In this document: in pieces, positions 1 to 6,819 of the stretch
Numbering within the stretch: position 1 is the stretch's first letter
How the letters are laid out: each line of letters begins with the position of its first letter
Translations under genes and position numbers: made by a program
Origin: Thiomargarita sp.
Lineage (GTDB): Bacteria; Pseudomonadota; Gammaproteobacteria; Beggiatoales; Beggiatoaceae
Assembly (NCBI GenBank): GCA_020721025.1
Contig: DYNO01000006.1
Coordinates: forward strand, 1 to 10,470
Direction: 5' to 3'
Length of the DNA: 10,470 nucleotides
The notes under the pieces: model-generated
The model's database searches: none
Seen by the model: the letters and a program-made list of their open reading frames with translations, nothing else
Told to the model about the DNA's origin: nothing

Positions 1-138
1 AACATGGCTTAATCCGGTATTTTAAATACTTTGTCAATTTAACCCAATTGTACAATAGTGGTTATCAATCGGCAAATCTATAAACGATTTAGGATCACTA
101 TAGCAGTGACGGTTTGCATGAAACATTAAATTTAGGGT

Positions 139-276
139 TTAACTTCCTGAAGACAATAGTAACACAATACCAGCCAACGCAATCGCGGAAGAGAGACCTG
201 CCAATAGACTGATCCCTAGTAAATTCAATAAATCAAATAAAAACGATGATTGGGAATGCGACTTAGCTGTATTCAT
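139..276 (-). CDS. Small single-helix membrane protein, 45 residues, unknown function
   Basis: I do not recognise this protein. It starts at ATG 276 and stops at TAA 139-141. A strong ribosome binding site (TTGAGGAG on the coding strand, around 288-295) lies about 11 bases before the ATG, which is the main reason to believe it is a gene. The N-terminus (residues 1-13) is polar, with Lys5 and His7 and many Ser/Gln. Residues 17-41 form one hydrophobic segment rich in Leu/Ile and small residues (LLNLLGISLLAGLSSAIALA and on), with spaced Gly/Ala at 21, 27, 31, 33 and 36 that would suit helix-helix packing. The C-terminus is short, ending SSGS. No cleavage site is evident, so an inner-membrane anchor is more likely than a secreted peptide. 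It stands alone: no gene follows within the window on its strand, and about 570 bases separate it from panB. Possible roles include a small subunit of a membrane complex or a hydrophobic toxin-like peptide; nothing decides between these. Confidence 0.6.
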   Translation of the reverse strand: MNTAKSHSQSSFLFDLLNLLGISLLAGLSSAIALAGIVLLLSSGS

Positions 277-370
277 TAAAAGAAAAACTCCTCAAGTATT
301 ATTTTGGGTAAGTGGTTTCACTATTTTCAACCAGAATTCTACACAATGATAACTAAATCAAGATGACAGA

Positions 371-399
371 AATATTTCGGTGCTGTGATATTTTGTCAG
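371..399 (-). promoter_or_regulatory. Possible sigma-70 promoter for the 45-residue membrane protein gene
   Basis: On the minus strand CTGACA (394-399, five of six matches to the -35 consensus) is followed after 17 bases by AATATT (371-376, four of six matches to the -10 consensus). Transcription would begin near 364 and give a leader of about 88 bases. This is a weak match in A+T-rich DNA and could be chance. Confidence 0.27.
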
Positions 400-440
400 A
401 TGTCATCTCTCTCATCTGGTATATTGTGTTTAACACGATA
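397..440. promoter_or_regulatory. Inverted repeats upstream of the small membrane protein gene
   Basis: Two dyads lie side by side. CAGATG (397-402) and CATCTG (413-418) are perfect inverted arms with a 10-base spacer. At 422-440 a 19-base near-palindrome has arms TAT-n-GTGTT and AACAC-n-ATA around a single central T (431); only one base pair of the nine is broken. The second resembles a repressor or activator operator. It sits just upstream of the proposed promoter at 371-399. No regulator family is recognised. Confidence 0.3.
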
Positions 441-775
441 GTTAGATTGTAAAAACAGCTTATGACAATGCAAAGGCGAAATATGGCAAAAAAATGGAAA
501 CGCTCACAATTAAAATTAAATTCTTGATATTCATTAATATTATTTTTGAAAATTTATGATTGCGATGACCCTAGGAAGCGATAAAAGTTGATAAACAATA
601 TCAGTGCATTCTAAAGTATCAAATGCTAAATTTGGATTTAACTCGATGAATCATATACTATTAATGAATATTTATGTTAATTTTTTGTCACGAGATTGAA
701 ACTGAAACCGACTTTTTTGCCCGTTCGATGTGACATTTTGTTGACATAACCTTTTTTTACAAATTTAAACAATTG

Positions 776-811
776 GATCGGTTGCTGAAATTAGATCGGT
801 TGCTGAAATTT
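776..811. repeat. Tandem duplication of an 18-base unit beside the panB stop
   Basis: GATCGGTTGCTGAAATTA at 776-793 is repeated immediately at 794-811, with a difference only in the last base. It begins about 30 bases beyond the panB stop codon, in non-coding DNA. It looks like a local slippage duplication; there are only two copies. Confidence 0.85.
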
Positions 812-842
812 AATTATAATATCGCAATATCTTTGCCAAAAT

Positions 843-1637
843 TCAGCGATAACTATGGGTTGCACCGGGAAATTGCCCGTTTTTTACGGCTTCCACATAG
901 GCTTGTAACGCCCCTTGAATTGAGCCAGTATCTGCCAGAAAATTTTTCACGAAACTTGGTGATTTACCCAAATGAATTCCTAACATGTCATATAAAACCA
1001 AAACTTGCCCATCACACGCCGCGCCGGCACCAATACCGATGGTGGGAATCGTCAATTCTTTACTAATTTGTGCAGCCAATTCACTCGGCACACATTCCAA
1101 CACCAATAGAGAAGCCCCCGCTTGCTGTAACTCTTGAGCTTCTTTTAACAATCGCCGCGCCTCAGTTTCCGTGCGACCTTGAATGCGATAGCCGCCTAAT
1201 TGATGTACCGATTGTGGAGTTAAACCCAAATGTCCACATACGGGAATGCCCCGCTCTACCAGTAACTGTATGATTTCAATGAGCCATTGCCCACCTTCCA
1301 ATTTTACCATCTGTGCCTGACCTTCCCGCATCAATTTCGCCGCATTTTGCAAAGCAATATCGGGGGTCGCATAACTCATGAATGGCATGTCTGCAATCAA
1401 AAATGCCCGTGTCGTGCGCCGCTGCACCAATTGCGTGTGATAGACAATGTGTTCAACCGTGACGGGCAACGTGCTGTCCTGCCCCTGTACCACCATGCCG
1501 AGCGAATCCCCCACTAAAATAATTTCCACCCCCGCCTGTTCGACCAAGTAGGCAAAACTTGCATCATAAGCGGTCAAACAAGTGATTTTCTCGCCCGTTT
1601 GCTTCAATTTACGCAGTTGTGTCAATGTTAATCGCAT
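843..1637 (-). CDS. panB: 3-methyl-2-oxobutanoate hydroxymethyltransferase (PanB)
   Basis: PanB transfers the methylene group of 5,10-methylene-tetrahydrofolate to 2-oxoisovalerate, making ketopantoate, the first committed step of pantothenate and CoA synthesis in the cytoplasm. The protein has 264 residues, the usual length. The start chosen is ATG 1637, because GAGGA lies about 7 bases upstream; a TTG at 1643 in the same frame is too close to that site. Family motifs are clear: TAYDASFA (22-29), LVGDSLGMV (41-49), ADMPFMSY (82-89), VKLEGG (111-116), GHLGLTPQSV (135-144), ECVP (181-184) and GIGAG (201-205). The metal and catalytic residues known from E. coli PanB match as Asp44, Asp83, Lys112 and Glu181. 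Its first 29 bases overlap the end of folK, so the two are probably cotranscribed and translationally coupled. panC, the next pathway gene and often the next gene, does not follow; the downstream DNA is gene-poor. Confidence 0.97.
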   Translation of the reverse strand: MRLTLTQLRKLKQTGEKITCLTAYDASFAYLVEQAGVEIILVGDSLGMVVQGQDSTLPVTVEHIVYHTQLVQRRTTRAFLIADMPFMSYATPDIALQNAAKLMREGQAQMVKLEGGQWLIEIIQLLVERGIPVCGHLGLTPQSVHQLGGYRIQGRTETEARRLLKEAQELQQAGASLLVLECVPSELAAQISKELTIPTIGIGAGAACDGQVLVLYDMLGIHLGKSPSFVKNFLADTGSIQGALQAYVEAVKNGQFPGATHSYR

Positions 1638-2139
1638 AATCAATCCTCGTCAAATCGCCGGCTGAACAGAAAGTGAGCGTGTCCGCAAGAGTTATTCCAT
1701 TGGGAAACAATAAGTTAGGGCAACATTCATACAGCGGATACAGAACAAAGGCACGTTGCAACATGGCGGGGTGGGGCAGGGTTAAATGTGAATCGGTAAA
1801 CTCCTGATTATCATACAATAATATATCCAAATCCAACGTTCGCGCGCCCCAACGCTCTTCACGCATTCGACCTTGTTGATTTTCAATTTGTTGTAATTGC
1901 TGCAATAACTCCCAAGGCGATAGCGCGGTTTGTAATTTCGCAACCGCATTGATGTAATCCGGTTGTGGCATATTTGCCAAGGGGGGGCTATGATACAATG
2001 ATGAATATTGGCATAATTTGGTTTGTGGTAGTTGCGCCAATGCTTGCAATGCCCGCTCAATTTGTTGCATCGGTTGCGCCAAATTACTGCCTAAACCAAT
2101 ATAGCTAAGATGTGGATAATCTTGATTTTTTAACCTCAA
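1609..2139 (-). CDS. folK: 2-amino-4-hydroxy-6-hydroxymethyldihydropteridine pyrophosphokinase (HPPK)
   Basis: FolK transfers pyrophosphate from ATP to 6-hydroxymethyl-7,8-dihydropterin in folate synthesis. With the start chosen here the protein has 176 residues (E. coli HPPK has 159). Motifs are IGLGSNL (14-20), YHSPPL (49-54), FVLYPL (131-136) and the signature ERWGARTLDLDILLY (95-109), with the two Mg-binding aspartates at 103 and 105, then LPHP (121-124). The start is uncertain. TTG 2139 overlaps the stop of the upstream methyltransferase gene (TTGA) and has GGAG 9 bases before it; GTG 2154 and ATG 2205 are longer options in the same frame, but the ATG lacks a ribosome binding site and would add residues with no family counterpart. 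The overlaps at both ends suggest a coupled message with its neighbours. The last residues are encoded by bases that also encode the panB start. Confidence 0.95.
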   Translation of the reverse strand: MRLKNQDYPHLSYIGLGSNLAQPMQQIERALQALAQLPQTKLCQYSSLYHSPPLANMPQPDYINAVAKLQTALSPWELLQQLQQIENQQGRMREERWGARTLDLDILLYDNQEFTDSHLTLPHPAMLQRAFVLYPLYECCPNLLFPNGITLADTLTFCSAGDLTRIDYAINIDTTA

Positions 2140-2849
2140 TAGATTTTTCTCCACACTGAGAAGTATTCGTTCTGATTTTGTTCGCCTAAACTCAAAAATT
2201 GACATTCGGCGCGAATATGCAAAAAATTCAAACTATCGATCATAAATGCCGAGAAACTTTGTGAATCCCAAACGTGGGCATGTTCCCGCCGACTTTTCAC
2301 CGCTTGTAACGTTGCTGCAAATTTGTTATCGTCAAAACGCAACACTTCCGGATGCACAGCACAAAGAAAATCAATATAATGGGCATCAGTCACTTCGGTC
2401 GTGGTGGTGCGATATTCTTCAATTAAGTGATAAAACGAAGTGAGCGCGCGATTTTTGTCAAAAGAAAAATTTTTGTCTGGGGCAGAAATAACTACCTGTC
2501 CATTCGGTTTGACGATACGAAACAGTTCTCGCACGGTATTAATTGGATTTGCGACATGTTCAATGACATGATTTAACACGATAAAATCGTAACTGTCTGA
2601 AGCAAAAAACATCAATTCGCCCTTGTCGATATCACGCACATGGGTGACTTCCACCAGACTGTCGGTAGTAAATCCGGGGACAGTGCCAAATTCTGCAAAC
2701 AATTCAAGCGATTCAGCTTTAGAATGTGCATCACAATATTCAACTTGACAACGGGCAGGAATTGCTGCGGGTTGATGCAACGCACCAATTTCTAAACCAT
2801 TTCCATACAATAAGTTATAACCTTCAGTTCGATGGGCAAGATGTGACAT
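2136..2849 (-). CDS. Class I SAM-dependent methyltransferase, substrate unknown
   Basis: The 237-residue protein has the Rossmann-type methyltransferase pattern: motif I GLEIGALHQPAA (18-29), which binds S-adenosylmethionine; an acidic motif VEYCDAH (36-42); motif IV with the helix after it, YDFIVLNHVIEHVANPI (87-103), of the Methyltransf_11/23 type; and KPNGQVVISAPD (114-125). The start is ATG 2849, with GGAG 9 bases upstream; a TTG at 2903 in frame lacks such a site. The C-terminal half (about 126-237) is less typical and probably sets substrate choice, which cannot be read from the sequence. Relatives with this EIGALH form often occur near glycan-modification genes (family knowledge), but here the gene is fused by a 4-base TTGA overlap to folK, the place often held by pcnB in other gammaproteobacteria. 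A role in folate or pantothenate metabolism is not shown; it may simply share a transcript. Confidence 0.85.
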   Translation of the reverse strand: MSHLAHRTEGYNLLYGNGLEIGALHQPAAIPARCQVEYCDAHSKAESLELFAEFGTVPGFTTDSLVEVTHVRDIDKGELMFFASDSYDFIVLNHVIEHVANPINTVRELFRIVKPNGQVVISAPDKNFSFDKNRALTSFYHLIEEYRTTTTEVTDAHYIDFLCAVHPEVLRFDDNKFAATLQAVKSRREHAHVWDSQSFSAFMIDSLNFLHIRAECQFLSLGEQNQNEYFSVWRKIY

Positions 2850-2974
2850 CTGAGGAAACTCCGTAACAGGCTGATATTTTTGTTCAATTGGGTTGAAAAG
2901 CAAATCGGTAGATCAACGCGGTGGATAGTTTTGTATCATCATCAGTAAAACCAGATTAAAATTCTTAATAGATT

Positions 2975-2993
2975 GATATTACGAATGATTATC
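2975..2993. promoter_or_regulatory. Fur-box-like dyad upstream of the methyltransferase-folK-panB cluster
   Basis: The 19 bases at 2975-2993 match 14 of 19 positions of the classical Fur box (GATAATGATAATCATTATC) and keep the outer arms, GATA at the left and ATTATC at the right. On the minus strand TTGATA just overlaps its upstream edge and TATTAA follows after 19 bases, so the dyad could lie on a promoter for the methyltransferase gene. Both signals are A+T-rich, and the promoter spacing is long, so chance is a real alternative. Confidence 0.3.
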
Positions 2994-3032
2994 AAAAATA
3001 ATTCACCGGGTTGAAACTATCCGAATAATCGT

Positions 3033-4358
3033 TTAAGAAACGAGGGCAAGCGGTGCAACGGCTGGTTTTTTATCTAAAATTTCTTTGCATTCCCGCGCTG
3101 CCGCCAACAACGCCAAACGCGCAATCACGCCATAAGCATAAAACCGATTGGGACACGCATCTGGTGCCATTCGCTGATCGGGGGTAATGCACGAATCCGC
3201 AAAAGCTAAGGGTTCAAATTTCATACCCGGCGCGTTTAAATTTTCATTGATGCCGCGCTCCGTATGGACTCGGTAAAAACCACCAACGACATATTTATCA
3301 ATCATATACACCACAGGCTCGGCGACTGCTTGGGCTTGTTCCCACGTTTCAAAGGTATAAACCCCTTCTTGCATAATCACCTTGCCCACTGGTTGCTCCT
3401 TGGTTGCCGACATTTTCACTCGTTGTTTGCGGTTTAACGCACGGATTTCCTCGCCGCTATGCACGGTCATAATTCCCATACCATAACTCCCAGCATCTGC
3501 CTTGACAATCACAAACGGACGGTGCGGCACGTCATATTCCGCATATTTTTGGCGAATATTTGCCAGCAGGGCTTCCACATTATCAATCAGGCATGACTCG
3601 CCCTCTTTTTTCATAAAGTTAATTTCGCCACAATTCCGAAACAACGGGTCAATGAGCCACGGATCGATTTCCACCTGTCGGGCAAATTCCATCGCCACTT
3701 GACGATAATGATGAAAATGCACTGATTTTAAACGTGTTGCCCAACCTAATTGCAATAGAGGTATCACCCGCTGTTGAATTCCATCCAGCAAGGGCGGGGT
3801 GCCACTCGATAAGTCATTGTTTAATAAAACTAAACATGGGGTAAATTTTCCCACACTGATCTGATTCCCCTGCCTCACCACAGGTTCAAGCAAGACGTGA
3901 CTTCCGGAGGGCAATTCAATTTGTTGGGCACTGTGCAAATCGGGCAACATCGAGCCAATTCGCACTTCATAACCAGATTTTTGAATAATATCCTGCAAGC
4001 GGGCGACACTTTCCAAATAATATAAATTACGAGTGTGATTTTCCGGGATAATCAAAATCCGGCGCGCACACAATTTTCCCCGATCAATCGCCGCTTGTAT
4101 TGCTTGCACGCACAGCGGAATAAAAGCAGGATTTAAGTTATTGAAACCCGCGGGAAATAAGTTCGTGTCCACTGGCGCAAGTTTAAATCCGGCATTACGC
4201 AAATCCACCGAAGCATAAAACGGCGGCGGACTGATTAACCACTGTTCACGCAGCCAACTTTCGATAAGTGCTTGATGACTCAGAATATGTGCTTCGAGAT
4301 GTTCAAGCGGACCGGCATGTGCAGTGGTTAAATGGGGAGAATCGAGAGAACTCATCAT
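3033..4358 (-). CDS. gshA: Glutamate-cysteine ligase, Acidithiobacillus ferrooxidans-type GshA
   Basis: This enzyme joins L-glutamate and L-cysteine using ATP, giving gamma-glutamylcysteine, the first and usually limiting step of glutathione synthesis. The protein (441 residues from ATG 4358) fits the gshA_ferroox family (TIGR02049), distinct from E. coli GshA. Recognisable stretches are DLRNAGFKLAPVDTNLFPAG (52-71), IIPENHTRN (103-111), the ATP-grasp-like glycine-rich segment VIVKADAGSYGMGIMTV (283-299), and VGGFYRVH (358-365). The start is uncertain: two adjacent ATG codons at 4358 and 4355 fit best, with a weak AGG about 10 bases upstream; ATG 4376 and TTG 4382 are in frame but have no ribosome binding site. 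It lies 133 bases downstream of phaC on the same strand, so read-through from phaEC is possible; the gap also holds GTTAA/TTAAC arms at 4418-4429. gshB is not in the window. No clear terminator follows the stop. Confidence 0.92.
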   Translation of the reverse strand: MMSSLDSPHLTTAHAGPLEHLEAHILSHQALIESWLREQWLISPPPFYASVDLRNAGFKLAPVDTNLFPAGFNNLNPAFIPLCVQAIQAAIDRGKLCARRILIIPENHTRNLYYLESVARLQDIIQKSGYEVRIGSMLPDLHSAQQIELPSGSHVLLEPVVRQGNQISVGKFTPCLVLLNNDLSSGTPPLLDGIQQRVIPLLQLGWATRLKSVHFHHYRQVAMEFARQVEIDPWLIDPLFRNCGEINFMKKEGESCLIDNVEALLANIRQKYAEYDVPHRPFVIVKADAGSYGMGIMTVHSGEEIRALNRKQRVKMSATKEQPVGKVIMQEGVYTFETWEQAQAVAEPVVYMIDKYVVGGFYRVHTERGINENLNAPGMKFEPLAFADSCITPDQRMAPDACPNRFYAYGVIARLALLAAARECKEILDKKPAVAPLALVS

Positions 4359-4491
4359 GGTTATTTCGCCTAGCATGACCAAAATTCAAGTGTTAGAACC
4401 CGTATCGCCAAAAATAGGTTAAAATTAACAATAATGACGTATAACTCATTGAATAATAAAGAAATAGCCAATTTATTACTCATCAATAAGC

Positions 4492-5559
4492 TCACGAGCG
4501 TCGGGCATCCAACCATCGACCAATGGTGCTGGGAATTTCCTTTTGCGCGCGCTGACTCACATAAATTCCAATATGTCCACCACGGAATGCAAACTCAGTG
4601 TAATCTTGTGTAGTGATATGTTTTTTCAGCGCGAGAGAAGCCGCCGGCGGGACTAAATGATCTTCGGTGGCATAAATATTCAACACGGGCATCGTGATAT
4701 TTTTCAATTCGACCCGCTTTTCTCCCAAGATAACCTTGTTTTCAATCAAACCATTTTGTTGAAAGAAATCTTTCATAAATTGCCGAAACGCTTCGCCGGC
4801 TTGATCTGGACTGTCAAAAATCCATTTTTCCATGCGCAGGAAGTTTTTTGCGGTCTCAATATCACCAAGATTATCAACCATATCGAGATATTTTTGCCCA
4901 GTCAGACGAAACGGCTTCATCGACAAAAATGTCCAATTCAACAATTCCCCCGGCACATTGCCCAAGGTATCCACCAGTAAATCAATGTTTAGCTTTTGCA
5001 CCCATGAACTCAACAAGTTATCTGGCGTTTTGAAATCCACCGGAGTGACCATCGTGACCAAATTTTTGACCTGCTCTGGGTACAACGCGCTGTAACATAA
5101 ACCCAACGTTCCCCCCTGACATACGCCTAACAGGTTGATTTTATTTAAACCATGTCGTTTGCAAATATTTTTGATGCAGCGGTGCATATACCCATTGACA
5201 TAATCCGCCAAAGTGAGAAAACGATCCACCTTGTTGGGATAGCCCCAATCAATCATATAAATATCCTGTCCCGCTTCCAATAAATTCTTGATCAGGGAAC
5301 GATCTGCTTGTAAATCCATCATGTAAGGACGGTTGACCAAGGCATAAACGATCAAAATAGGAACGGGGTTGGGTTTATCGACTTTGGGTTTATAGCGATA
5401 CAATACCAACTTATCTTCTTGATAAATCTGTTCTTTTGGCGTACTGCCCACGTCAATTTCTTGAACTTCAGCAAGCGTTTTTAATCCTTCGCCTAATTTC
5501 TGATTAAATTCAAGCATTTCTTGCACAACTTGGTCTGGACGCAGACTAAACAATGACAT
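4492..5559 (-). CDS. phaC: Class III poly(3-hydroxyalkanoate) synthase catalytic subunit PhaC
   Basis: PhaC polymerises (R)-3-hydroxyacyl-CoA, mainly 3-hydroxybutyryl-CoA, into polyester at the granule surface, releasing CoA. At 355 residues it has class III size and needs PhaE. It has an alpha/beta-hydrolase fold with the lipase-like box GVCQGG (145-150). The expected triad is Cys147, Asp300 (in ATEDHLVPP, 297-305) and His329 (in GGHIG, 327-331), each two residues lower than the Cys149/Asp302/His331 of Allochromatium vinosum PhaC. Other conserved stretches are VYALVNRPYMMDL (71-83) and MIDWGYP (102-108). ATG 5559 has GGGAG about 8 bases upstream. That site lies inside the last codons of phaE, whose stop is only 3 bases before this ATG, so the two subunits are almost surely made from one message with coupled translation. 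No residue known to be essential is missing. Confidence 0.97.
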   Translation of the reverse strand: MSLFSLRPDQVVQEMLEFNQKLGEGLKTLAEVQEIDVGSTPKEQIYQEDKLVLYRYKPKVDKPNPVPILIVYALVNRPYMMDLQADRSLIKNLLEAGQDIYMIDWGYPNKVDRFLTLADYVNGYMHRCIKNICKRHGLNKINLLGVCQGGTLGLCYSALYPEQVKNLVTMVTPVDFKTPDNLLSSWVQKLNIDLLVDTLGNVPGELLNWTFLSMKPFRLTGQKYLDMVDNLGDIETAKNFLRMEKWIFDSPDQAGEAFRQFMKDFFQQNGLIENKVILGEKRVELKNITMPVLNIYATEDHLVPPAASLALKKHITTQDYTEFAFRGGHIGIYVSQRAQKEIPSTIGRWLDARRS

Positions 5560-5562
5560 AGC

Positions 5563-6819
5563 CTATTCTCCCTGTTTATCAGAAGTTGCAGGCGGCGTGG
5601 GCATACTGGCGGTTGCCGAAGTGGAACTGGTTGAATGACTGGCTGAATCTGGCAACGTTGCTATCGTTTTTTTCGTGGTTTTCTTCGGTGTGGTGGCGGA
5701 TTTGCTGGCAGGGACCGGTTTGGCAGGAATCGCCGCCGGCTTGGTCATCACGGTCGTCGCGGCAGAAGTTGAATTAGTTTTAGCCGCTTTTAGCATTTCC
5801 AATTCAGCCCGTAACCCATTAATTTGACAAGTTAATATGTCAATTTCATTGGTTGCTTGCTTGGTTTGCAAAATTTTTAATTCCCGCCGCATTTGTTGCA
5901 TTCGCAAACTGAATGTGTCTAACTCCTTACGAGTAGGCATGTTAAGCAGACTCAACCAACTGTCTGTCATCTGCTGTTCGTAGCGTTTGCACGCCATCAA
6001 CGTATTGATAAGATTCGCATTTGCTTGAGCATATTCTTCGGTGCCCACAAATTCGGCGTAGGCTTCTTCCCCGCACTCAACCCATAGATCGTAGATTTCA
6101 CGCATGGTTTTAGGGGAGGAGGATGTGGTTTCATGTTCTCCAACAAGTTCAGTTGATTTTTTCCGCAACAATTCTATCGAACGGAGGCTGATTTTGTTCA
6201 ATATTTCCGAATATTCTTGTTGAGCTATTTGAAATGCTTGCCAATGTTTGAGACCTTCTTGCCATTTTGTCTGCCATTCCAGCGTGTAGCCTAAGGTGGG
6301 CATTGAGAGTAATTTTTCTAAATTTTCCTGCATCCCTCCGCTCAAGGTAGTTGAATTCAAAGAGGACAAGAATGGCATGTTAAACATCATCATTCGCCAC
6401 CCGTTGTTATGCAATGATTGCCAAATATTCAGCGAGTTATCACTTTCGAGTAAAAATTTAGAAAAATTGTTATAAACATCGTTGAAGTTGGCATTCCACG
6501 CATTGAGCCAAGGCGCAGGTTGATCCGAATTTTCAGTTTTTTGCACCGCTTCCAATAGTGCATTATTGAATTGCGAGAAGTTTTTGCTCTGATCAATGAA
6601 TTTTCTGACGATAGTGCGTACTTCGGGCGTAAAACTGGGTCCAAGTGTCTGCCAGTAAAGTTCCAGCATCTCGCTCCAAGGGGAGGGTGACTGATTCGTC
6701 TTGGTAGAAGGTGTTGTTGTTTCAAGCAGTTGCTGCGCCAGACTGAGCCACATCTCCAAATATTGCTGCTGGATTTGTAGCCAATGTGCAACGGCTGAAG
6801 CGTTGGCTGGTTCTGTCAC
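5563..6819 (-). CDS. phaE: Class III PHA synthase accessory subunit PhaE with a low-complexity tail
   Basis: PhaE binds and activates PhaC and helps attach the synthase to the polyester granule. From GTG 6819 the protein has 418 residues, longer than the roughly 360 of A. vinosum PhaE. GGAG stands 7 bases before this GTG; the frame stays open upstream to 7035, but that part is lysine/asparagine-rich, resembles no PhaE and would span the promoter proposed below. Conserved PhaE stretches are MREIYDLWVECGEEAYAEF (239-257), EEYAQANANLINTLM (261-275) and NMPTRKELD (293-301). Residues 301-345 form heptad-like helix, probably coiled coil. From about 346 to the end there is a Ser/Thr/Ala/Pro/Lys-rich segment with no predicted fold (for example SKSATTPKKTTKKT, 372-385). 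This tail resembles the basic AlaPro/Lys-rich tails of some phasin or histone-like proteins and accounts for the extra length. An ATG at 6821 overlaps the start and is followed at once by TGA. Confidence 0.93.
   Translation of the reverse strand: MTEPANASAVAHWLQIQQQYLEMWLSLAQQLLETTTPSTKTNQSPSPWSEMLELYWQTLGPSFTPEVRTIVRKFIDQSKNFSQFNNALLEAVQKTENSDQPAPWLNAWNANFNDVYNNFSKFLLESDNSLNIWQSLHNNGWRMMMFNMPFLSSLNSTTLSGGMQENLEKLLSMPTLGYTLEWQTKWQEGLKHWQAFQIAQQEYSEILNKISLRSIELLRKKSTELVGEHETTSSSPKTMREIYDLWVECGEEAYAEFVGTEEYAQANANLINTLMACKRYEQQMTDSWLSLLNMPTRKELDTFSLRMQQMRRELKILQTKQATNEIDILTCQINGLRAELEMLKAAKTNSTSAATTVMTKPAAIPAKPVPASKSATTPKKTTKKTIATLPDSASHSTSSTSATASMPTPPATSDKQGE

Larger units (their letters stand above)
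277..842. other. Long A+T-rich gap between the small membrane gene and the 3' end of panB
   Basis: No convincing gene is seen. Besides the dyads and weak promoter listed separately, there is a plus-strand TTGACA at 741-746 with TTTAAA 17 bases on (764-769), but it would drive transcription antisense into panB. A plus-strand frame at 462-527 could encode a 21-residue basic peptide, but it has no ribosome binding site. No clear rho-independent terminator for panB is visible on the minus strand. Confidence 0.5.

Noticed and set aside
3..83. Open plus-strand frame from the window edge ending at TAA 81-83, possibly the tail of a gene
   Set aside because: Only 26 codons, A+T-rich, no recognisable motif; the length is within chance.
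95..109. Hairpin TCACT-ATAGC-AGTGA after the small membrane gene as its terminator
   Set aside because: Five-base stem without a T-run on the minus strand; not supportable as a terminator.
462..527. 21-residue basic peptide on the plus strand
   Set aside because: No ribosome binding site before its ATG and far too short to support without conservation data.
773..1517. Three plus-strand frames of 67-97 codons over panB
   Set aside because: They are antisense shadows of panB; the first even begins in the tandem repeat. No ribosome binding sites or motifs.
4657..5095. Overlapping plus-strand frames over phaC
   Set aside because: Antisense shadows of a strongly recognised gene.
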